A DNA stretch of 19,111 bases from JBBSQE01 sp038258095 (GTDB lineage: Bacteria; Actinomycetota; Thermoleophilia; Solirubrobacterales; 70-9). Below are positions 14,056 through 19,111 of the stretch, piece by piece. The notes below the pieces were generated by a model. The model was not told the origin of the DNA. It worked only from the letters and a program-made list of their open reading frames with translations, and did no database searches. The DNA lies in the NCBI GenBank assembly GCA_038258095.1, contig JBBSQE010000026.1, positions 1 through 19,111 of the forward strand, given 5' to 3'. The first letter of the stretch is position 1; the number at the start of each line of letters is the position of its first letter. Both the position numbers and the translations under genes were made by a program.

Positions 14056-14709
14056 CTAGACGAAGCCGAGCACGGCCGAGGCAGTCCACAGCGCTTCCTC
14101 GATCGCGATCTGCGGAACGCCCTTGACTCCGACCGCTGCGATGGCGATCGACCTGGTGCCCGAGCCGACCCCCCTTCCCTCCCCTATCCGCCCGAAGAGG
14201 ATTGCGAGAGGCCGATCCTGATCGGCGACCACCAGGGTCCCGGCCGGCAGCGACCCGGCCTGTCCGTCGAGCACCTCCCCCGGAGCGGAGAGCCGGATCC
14301 CCAGAGGGCCGGTGAAGGCGTCGCGGTCGAATGCCACCAACGCAACCCCGGTCTCCACCGTCGCGATCGTGATCGCGTCGTCGAGTCGGTTGCGGCTGCG
14401 AAACCCGCCTTCGGTCATCCGCTTCAGCGCCAGCGCCTCGACCGGCGTGCGGGTCTGATCGGGGTCGAGGCCGATGTGGCGGAAGAAGACCCGGTAGGCC
14501 CAGGGGATCGGGCGCTCGCGCAGATGAACCGCGTGGGCGCCGTGCATCCGGTTCGACAGTTCCTGCAGCCGCGCTTTGACCGCCGCCGGGCTCTTCCGGG
14601 CCGGGCCCTTCCCGAGGACCCAGGAGATGGAGATCCCCGGGAACTCCGACGAGACGGTCTCGGCGATCCAGCCCTGCTCGGGGTCCGGCTCGTCGTGCGT
14701 CGCCATCAT
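14056..14709 (-). CDS. B3/4-domain protein (phenylalanyl-tRNA synthetase beta editing-domain homologue)
   Basis: A 217-residue stand-alone B3/4 domain (COG3382-like). Recognisable parts are PWAYRVFFRHIGLDPDQTRTPVEAL (about 69-93), the substrate-pocket segment FRSRNRLDDAITIATVETGVAL (about 102-123), and DREPF-like DRDAFTGPLGIRLSAPGE. In PheRS beta this domain hydrolyses mischarged Tyr-tRNA(Phe). Free-standing versions are thought to proofread aminoacyl-tRNAs or handle related aminoacyl compounds; the substrate here is unknown. ATG 14709 overlaps the stop of the thioredoxin-like gene (ATGA) and GGAGGG lies directly upstream. The second ATG (14706) has better spacing and may be the real start. 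Confidence 0.82.
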   Translation of the reverse strand: MMATHDEPDPEQGWIAETVSSEFPGISISWVLGKGPARKSPAAVKARLQELSNRMHGAHAVHLRERPIPWAYRVFFRHIGLDPDQTRTPVEALALKRMTEGGFRSRNRLDDAITIATVETGVALVAFDRDAFTGPLGIRLSAPGEVLDGQAGSLPAGTLVVADQDRPLAILFGRIGEGRGVGSGTRSIAIAAVGVKGVPQIAIEEALWTASAVLGFV

Positions 14710-15443
14710 CCCTCCGCCGCCCGGCGCTCGGACGCTTTGATCAGGAAGCGGACGCGGTCACCGAATTGTCTTGGCGTGAGCTCACCGACGGTCGCCTGCT
14801 CGAGCAGCCCGCCCGGATACGCGAACAAGAACGTCGGGCAGAGTCCGACACGGTAGATGTTGGCGACGGCACCGTCGGAGTCGATGCCGACGGGCATCTT
14901 CCAGCCACGGTCACGGATCAGGTCGCGCACCGTGTCCCGGTCGTCTCGCACGTTCAGCGACAAGAAGTTGACCCGGCCGCGGAAGCGCTCATAGGCGGCG
15001 CTGACGATGTCCTGCTGGGCTTCGCAGTCACCACCCTTGGTGAACCAGAACGAGATGACGAGCGGCTTGTCGAACAGATCGCAAACCCGGATCGCTCCCG
15101 GGAGTTCAACCCGGCAGGCAGGAGTGCGTTTCGAGCCGCTCGGGCACGGAAGCTGTGATGTCTCGCAGTCGTCCTGGGCGATGTTCGCGTCGCCCACCAG
15201 CGAGCTCATCGCCGCCGGAACCGCGAACTCCGGCAGCGGCAGGTCCGTCTGATCGGGATCGAGCCCGAGCGTTCCGGCATCCCGCGTCGTGATCATGTTC
15301 GCGAAGGCGATCAGGATGAGGACGAGAAAGGCGATCCCGACGAAGAGCGAGTAGCGGCCACCCGGCTTCGGCGTCGGGCCCAGGGTGCGGCGCCCCGCGA
15401 CCGAGGGGCTCGCGTCCTTCTCTGACTCCTCGCGCCCGGTCAC
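14706..15443 (-). CDS. Membrane-anchored thioredoxin-like (TlpA/redoxin-type) protein with a degenerate active site
   Basis: A 245-residue protein: cytoplasmic N-terminus (1-30), one membrane anchor (about 31-50, YSLFVGIAFLVLILIAFANM), then an extracytoplasmic thioredoxin-like domain (about 115-240). The active-site region reads SFWFTKGGDCEAQQ where family members have W-x-x-C-x-x-C. The first, nucleophilic cysteine is replaced by glycine, and only C140 remains. The cis-proline loop is present (GLCPTFLF, P203). Extra cysteines sit at 93, 100, 110, 121 and 202, so redox chemistry may use other pairs. GTG 15443 overlaps the stop of the exporter gene by four bases (GTGA), so translation is coupled. 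It may act on, or assemble with, the neighbouring cysteine-containing exporter; this is inference. Confidence 0.78.
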   Translation of the reverse strand: MTGREESEKDASPSVAGRRTLGPTPKPGGRYSLFVGIAFLVLILIAFANMITTRDAGTLGLDPDQTDLPLPEFAVPAAMSSLVGDANIAQDDCETSQLPCPSGSKRTPACRVELPGAIRVCDLFDKPLVISFWFTKGGDCEAQQDIVSAAYERFRGRVNFLSLNVRDDRDTVRDLIRDRGWKMPVGIDSDGAVANIYRVGLCPTFLFAYPGGLLEQATVGELTPRQFGDRVRFLIKASERRAAEG

Positions 15444-18115
15444 GCTCTGGCGGACCGCTCCGCCCAGACGAGAGCCGCCGGCAGCACCAGCATCACCCCG
15501 AGAAGCGCGACGCCCAGGTCGACGACGGTGATGACGCCGAAGTCCCGGAGCATCCGGATGTCAGAGGCGGTGAGGGCCGCGAAGCCGGCTATGGCGGTTA
15601 CTCCCGACGCCGCGACCGCGGCGCCGGTGCGCTCGTAGGCACGCCGGAGCGCCTCGCCGATCGAGCGGCCCCCGCCCCGCTCCTCGTGGTAGCGGGCGGC
15701 CAGAATCACGCTGAACTCGGTCGATATGGCTATCACCAACGCACCGAGCGCGGCTGACATCGGGTTGATCGGGATGTCCATCGCCACGAGGACGAGTGCC
15801 GACCATCCCGTGGCCAGCACGATCGGCACGAGTGGCACGAGCGCCCTGGCCCACGACCGGTAGACCGCGAGCAACACCAGCGCCACCGCGAGAAGGCCTG
15901 CGAGGGTGAGCCAGTACCGGCTGTCGGAGATATCGGTCGCGGACTCCGAGGCGAGAACGGGCAGCCCCGCGAGCGTCACCTCGACACCGGGAGGCGGCGG
16001 GTCGCCCAGCCCGGGAGGATCGATCGCCCCGCGGACGCGATCGATCAGATCCTGTTGGGCCTCGAGGCTCTGCGTACGGATGCCGAAGGCGATGTTCGCG
16101 GTGTTGCCGGGCTCGCCGGTCTTCGGATTGGTCGTGATGACGCCCCTCAGGTCGTATGCGGGCAGGGCGGCGATCAGCGCGCGCACGCGGTCCCGGGTCA
16201 CTCCCCGCTCAGGACTCGTGAGGAAGTCGGTGAGGGCCGGACCGGGGCACAGCTCCGCCTGCGAGCAGGCGGGATCCTTGCCGCCGAAGCCGTTGGCTTC
16301 GAGGACGCGCTGCTTGAACCGGCTCATCCACTCGATCAGGGCCGGGTCAGTGAGATCCGGCGCCTGCACCAGAACATCGAGCTCCCCCGAGCTGCCGGTG
16401 GCCGCCTGCAGCTCGTCGAGGTCCCGCACGGCCGGCAGGTCGCGCGGGACCAGTTCCCGGATGTCGGAGACGGTCTTCGTCTGCGTCCCGGCGACCCAAC
16501 CGCAGACCGCCAGAGCGATCGCGGCGACCAACACCCGGCCGGGGTTCGCGATCGAAACGGCGAGAGCGCCTCGCCCGGAAGAGGCGAGCGAGCGCCCGGC
16601 GCGCTCTCGGAGCGCCGTGAGACGGACCGGTGCCCGGCTGGCGAGACGACCGGGCGCCCGCCGGGCTCGGCCCCGGCCGCTCGCTCCGGCGCCGGAGGCG
16701 GCCGACCGCGAGGACCGAAAGCTGAGTGCTGCGAACCCCGCCGTCATCGCCAGGACGAATGCGACTCCGATTCCGAAGACCAGAAGCAGCCCGAAGCTCC
16801 GGACCATCGGCGTCGGCGAAAGCTGGAGCACGGCAAACCCCGCGGCCGTCGCCAGGCATGCGGTGCCGACGACCGGGGCGCTCCGCATGGCCGCCTGGCC
16901 CGCGGCGGCGGCTCCGGTGGCTCCTCCCTCCACCTCCTCGTCGAACCGCGCCTGGAGCTGGATCGCGTAATCCACGGCGAGGCCGATCAGGACCGGAGCG
17001 ACAGCGATCGACGCCATGGTCAGGCGCCCTCCGGTCAGGCTCAGCGCCCCGAAGGTCACGGCGGCGGACCCGAGAGCGAGCACCAGCGGAAGCAGACGCA
17101 GGCGCGAACGGAACACCAGGAGGAGGGTCAGCGCCATCACCAGGATGGCGGCAGCGAAGAGCGTGAAGAGCGCGCCCTGCAGGACATCGGCGAGGCCCTG
17201 CACGACGATCGGGGCGCCCGAGACGACGTAGCTGCCGTCGGTGAGCTCGAAGCACGGCTCGGGGACGCCCTTGACCGCGCAGGCCTTGCGGGGTGTCGTG
17301 TCGTTGACGGCTTCCCGAATCAAGTCGAGGGCCCGGTTTCGCTCGGAGTCAGAGAGGCCGGGCCGCAGCCGGATGATGATCTGGGCCGACTGGCTGTTTG
17401 GGAAGAGGTAGGAGAGCTTGCCCTTCGGGACCCCGCCGACCTTCGTGTTGTCGAAGACGACGGTCGAGATGAAGTTCGGGTTGTCGAGGGTCGGGAGCTT
17501 CAGGTCCAGGCCGTATTGCGCCGCGATCCGGACCAGCTTGGTCTGGAAGCCCTGCAACACCTGGCTCGCGGCAGCCTGGCCGACTTGCTCCGCCTCGCTC
17601 TTGGTTGCACCCTGGGCGAAAGCCCGCTCCGCCGCGGCCTGCCCCGCTTTCTGCGCGTTCTGCTGCGCGTCCTTGTAGCCGGCGCCGAACTGATCCTGGA
17701 TGCCGATCACGGCCTGGTTCAGGAAGGTGGCCGGTCCGGTCACCAGCTTGACCGGGTGAAGCTCGGCAAGCTCGGTGCAGGCGCCGGGAAGCGGCTTCAC
17801 CTTCTTCGGTGGGTTCGCGGCCAGGCAACCCTCAAGGCGCAGCAGGCGCCCGAGGTTCGAGGTCTGCAGAAGGTTGTTGAGGTCGTCGCGGACGAGGATC
17901 ACAACCGGGTCATCCCCGAAGAGCTGTCGCACGCGCTCTGAAGCCTTGAAGCTCGACGTGTTCGAGTCGACGAGCGTGTCGGTTCCCGCGTCGGTTGTGA
18001 GCCGCGTCGCGCCGAGAGCAGCGGCGATCGCGATGACGGCACAGGCAATCAGCACCGCCTTGGCGTGCCGCACAGACCATGCAGCTATCGACCCGAGCCT
18101 TCGTCCCGCCATCAC
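15440..18115 (-). CDS. RND-superfamily MMPL/HAE3-type transporter (lipid or hydrophobe exporter)
   Basis: An 891-residue protein with the twofold RND layout. It has TM1 (about 17-37), a large extracytoplasmic loop (38-305), five TM helices (about 308-466), a basic cytoplasmic linker (467-520, Arg/Ala/Gly-rich), TM7 (about 522-542), a second loop (543-715) and five more helices. GLAVDYAIQLQARFDEE (about 378-394) in TM4 and VIAISTEFSVILAARYHEE in the second half are family motifs with the acidic residues expected for proton coupling. The first loop contains an Ala/Gln-rich helical stretch (about 140-190). Three cysteine pairs, C97/C113, C279/C288 and C617/C623, lie in the loops. Relatives include HpnN-like hopanoid and mycobacterial lipid transporters; the substrate is unknown. 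The start may be GTG 18115 or ATG 18112, with no strong ribosome binding site. Confidence 0.88.
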   Translation of the reverse strand: MMAGRRLGSIAAWSVRHAKAVLIACAVIAIAAALGATRLTTDAGTDTLVDSNTSSFKASERVRQLFGDDPVVILVRDDLNNLLQTSNLGRLLRLEGCLAANPPKKVKPLPGACTELAELHPVKLVTGPATFLNQAVIGIQDQFGAGYKDAQQNAQKAGQAAAERAFAQGATKSEAEQVGQAAASQVLQGFQTKLVRIAAQYGLDLKLPTLDNPNFISTVVFDNTKVGGVPKGKLSYLFPNSQSAQIIIRLRPGLSDSERNRALDLIREAVNDTTPRKACAVKGVPEPCFELTDGSYVVSGAPIVVQGLADVLQGALFTLFAAAILVMALTLLLVFRSRLRLLPLVLALGSAAVTFGALSLTGGRLTMASIAVAPVLIGLAVDYAIQLQARFDEEVEGGATGAAAAGQAAMRSAPVVGTACLATAAGFAVLQLSPTPMVRSFGLLLVFGIGVAFVLAMTAGFAALSFRSSRSAASGAGASGRGRARRAPGRLASRAPVRLTALRERAGRSLASSGRGALAVSIANPGRVLVAAIALAVCGWVAGTQTKTVSDIRELVPRDLPAVRDLDELQAATGSSGELDVLVQAPDLTDPALIEWMSRFKQRVLEANGFGGKDPACSQAELCPGPALTDFLTSPERGVTRDRVRALIAALPAYDLRGVITTNPKTGEPGNTANIAFGIRTQSLEAQQDLIDRVRGAIDPPGLGDPPPPGVEVTLAGLPVLASESATDISDSRYWLTLAGLLAVALVLLAVYRSWARALVPLVPIVLATGWSALVLVAMDIPINPMSAALGALVIAISTEFSVILAARYHEERGGGRSIGEALRRAYERTGAAVAASGVTAIAGFAALTASDIRMLRDFGVITVVDLGVALLGVMLVLPAALVWAERSARA

Positions 18116-18148
18116 CGAATGGATGCTACGGGCGGGCGGGCCGTGAAG

Positions 18149-18188
18149 CGCACCCCGCCGCGGGGTTAATCCATCGCCAATGGGCCGC
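18149..18188 (-). pseudogene. Short echo of the MlaF-like gene's last codons (GPLAMD-stop)
   Basis: On the minus strand this segment encodes GPLAMD and stops at TAA (18168-18166). It matches the end of the ATPase gene at 18700-18739 in 29 of 40 ungapped positions. Within the six codons and the stop, every difference is synonymous (CCG/CCA, CTC/TTG, GAC/GAT, TGA/TAA). In both places the stop is followed by an ACCCC...GGGGT hairpin. The frame is open only about 32 codons upstream (to TGA at 18270-18268), and upstream residues share only scattered identities (VS, A). I read it as the remnant of a second, mostly deleted ATPase gene. Confidence 0.45.
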
Positions 18189-18214
18189 GCTCAGCAGCCC
18201 GAGGCCGGGCTGAG
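18189..18214 (-). repeat. Imperfect hairpin upstream of the exporter gene
   Basis: CTCAG (18190-18194) and CTGAG (18210-18214) pair, with an inner CCC/GGG stem (CCC 18198-18200, GGG 18207-18209) and a 3-base bulge. It lies between the small secreted protein gene and the exporter gene, and might end the former's transcript. No T-run follows. Confidence 0.3.
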
Positions 18215-18342
18215 ACGGATCCTGGAGTAGCCGGCCTCCAGCAGCGGAACTTGATGAGGCCCAAACCTCAGCGCCGGGTGCCGGATGACGAGCATGGACC
18301 GGTCCTTGGACAGGCGAGATTCGAGGTGAGCGAAGAAGCCCC

Positions 18343-18711
18343 TCACGCCAAGGCGATGTTGTGCTCCTCGTTCCTGTTGAACACGTATTCGTGGAAGTTG
18401 ATCCAGGAGGCTCCGATCACGCCGGGCCTGAACCGACGGGTAACAGGCAGGTCGACCTTGAGCTGGGCGATCGACGCTTCCCGAAGGTCGAGCGCGCGGT
18501 CAAGCTTCAGGTTGAAGACGCCGAGCGAGTAGAGCCCCGTCCGCGGCCCGCCGCACTTGTGGACCGCAAACGAGCCGGGCTGCCTCGGGATCCCCTTGAA
18601 CTTGAATAGATCTGCGGCGCCCTGGACACGCCAGGCCGATGCGCCTGCGGGCCCGATCGCCACCGCCACCGCAAGCAGCGCAAGGACGCCGAGGACCTTC
18701 CGACCCCTCAC
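18343..18711 (-). CDS. Small secreted protein, unknown function
   Basis: A 122-residue protein with a clear Sec signal peptide: basic MRGRK, hydrophobic LGVLALLAVAVAIGPAG, cleavage expected after ASA at residue 26. The mature part, about 96 residues, is basic and contains one cysteine (KCGG), FGIPRQPGS-like FKGIPRQPGSFAVHK and the tail FHEYVFNRNEEHNIALA. I recognise no family. GTG 18711 lies five bases after the stop of the MlaF-like ATPase gene, so it is the last gene of that operon and its product may act with the MCE-type system outside the membrane. The GTG falls in the loop of a GACCCC/GGGGTC hairpin (18702-18718), and no separate ribosome binding site is visible. Confidence 0.6.
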   Translation of the reverse strand: MRGRKVLGVLALLAVAVAIGPAGASAWRVQGAADLFKFKGIPRQPGSFAVHKCGGPRTGLYSLGVFNLKLDRALDLREASIAQLKVDLPVTRRFRPGVIGASWINFHEYVFNRNEEHNIALA

Positions 18712-18716
18712 CGGGG

Positions 18717-19111
18717 TCAGTCCATCGCGAGCGGGCCGTCAACGTCCGCGTTGAGGAACTGGGAGACGAATTCGTTCTCCGAGTTGAACAGCTCCTCCTT
18801 CGGACCCGACTCGACGATCTTGCCCTTCCAGAGCACCGCGATGAAGTCAGCGATGCGCCGAGCGGTGCCGAGGTCGTGGCTGATCACCATGTAGCAACCG
18901 CCGTTCTCCTCGTGGACCTCGCGAATCAGCTCGCAGAGAAGCGCGGTCCGGACGGGGTCGAGCCCCGAGTCCGGCTCATCGAACATGACGATGGCGGGGT
19001 CGAGCACCAGGGCCCTCGCGAAGCCGGCGCGCTTGCGCATGCCCCCCGACAGCTCATTGGGCATCTTGAACTGAGCCTCGGTGAGACCGACCTCCGCCAG
19101 CCGGCGGTTAC
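18717..19111 (-). CDS. MlaF/MceG-like ABC ATPase, C-terminal part (runs off the right edge)
   Basis: The last 130 or so residues of an ABC ATPase; the N-terminus with Walker A is outside the window. The visible start reads RRLAEVGLTEAQFKMPNEL, followed by the signature LSGGMRKR, Walker B IVMFDEP and the D-loop SGLDPVR. The switch region is VISHDLGTARRIAD, and the tail ends FLNADVDGPLAMD. The LSGGMRKR plus DEPxxGLDPV combination and the short FL...GPxxM tail are typical of the ATPases that power MCE lipid-transport systems (MlaF in Gram-negatives, MceG in actinobacteria). Only GPLAMD recurs elsewhere in the window. The permease and MCE-domain genes would be expected to the right. A five-base gap joins it to the small secreted protein gene. 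Confidence 0.83.
   Translation of the reverse strand, partial: NRRLAEVGLTEAQFKMPNELSGGMRKRAGFARALVLDPAIVMFDEPDSGLDPVRTALLCELIREVHEENGGCYMVISHDLGTARRIADFIAVLWKGKIVESGPKEELFNSENEFVSQFLNADVDGPLAMD

Noticed and set aside
16055..17941. A 628-codon plus-strand frame opposite the MMPL exporter
   Set aside because: It is antisense to transmembrane helices and conserved RND motifs. Its translation shows no membrane segments or known motifs.
1..19111. CRISPR arrays, tandem repeats, insertion sequences, attachment sites and phage genes
   Set aside because: I looked for regularly spaced repeats, transposase or integrase motifs and terminal inverted repeats, and saw none.

Overview
The window looks like chromosomal DNA from a high-GC actinobacterium. 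An actinobacterial-type integration host factor (mIHF-like), abundant GTG and TTG starts, many 4-nt stop/start overlaps, an MCE-type ABC ATPase and an HAE3/MMPL exporter all fit this. Thermoleophilia/Solirubrobacterales-like is my best guess, by inference only. No rRNA, tRNA, CRISPR array, phage gene or insertion sequence was found.

Layout. (1) 1-435, minus: N-terminal part of a TauE/SafE-family exporter, divergent from the next block. (2) 592-3223, plus: a TPP riboswitch followed by a three-gene ABC importer of the ThiZ/ThiX/ThiY type, for a thiamine pyrimidine precursor. The riboswitch appears to fold over the ribosome binding site and the TTG start of the first gene. (3) 3196-8289, minus: two tandem, paralogous PAS-GAF-GGDEF-EAL proteins of c-di-GMP turnover, convergent with and overlapping thiY. 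(4) 8364-9661, minus: an AlkA-like DNA glycosylase translationally coupled to a small single-pass membrane protein. (5) 9723-12178: a divergent pair with only 20 bp between start codons, a GNAT-fold protein of the YghO/bacterial ceramide synthase type (minus) and a serine palmitoyltransferase-like alpha-oxoamine synthase (plus). This is the most interesting block because it suggests sphingolipid (ceramide) synthesis in an actinobacterium. (6) 12179-12922, plus: stacked hairpins, an intrinsic terminator, an operator-like inverted repeat, a good promoter, a 31-codon upstream ORF with its own strong ribosome binding site, and the mIHF-like gene. (7) 13010-18115, minus: a compact set comprising an HAE3/MMPL exporter, a membrane-anchored thioredoxin-like protein with a degenerate active site, a B3/4 tRNA-editing-domain protein, a coiled-coil protein with a Trp/Cys-rich tail and a basic four-helix membrane protein. 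(8) 18343-19111, minus: a small secreted protein and the C-terminal part of an MlaF/MceG-like ATPase, whose last codons are echoed by a synonymous copy about 550 bp away.

How the parts fit. Block 2 is a self-contained vitamin B1 salvage unit under thiamine pyrophosphate feedback. Blocks 5, 7 and 8 share an envelope-lipid theme: sphingoid-base and ceramide synthesis, RND-type lipid export and MCE-type lipid transport. The functional link between them is inference from proximity and family. The tandem GGDEF-EAL proteins probably set local c-di-GMP levels in response to signals bound by their PAS and GAF domains.
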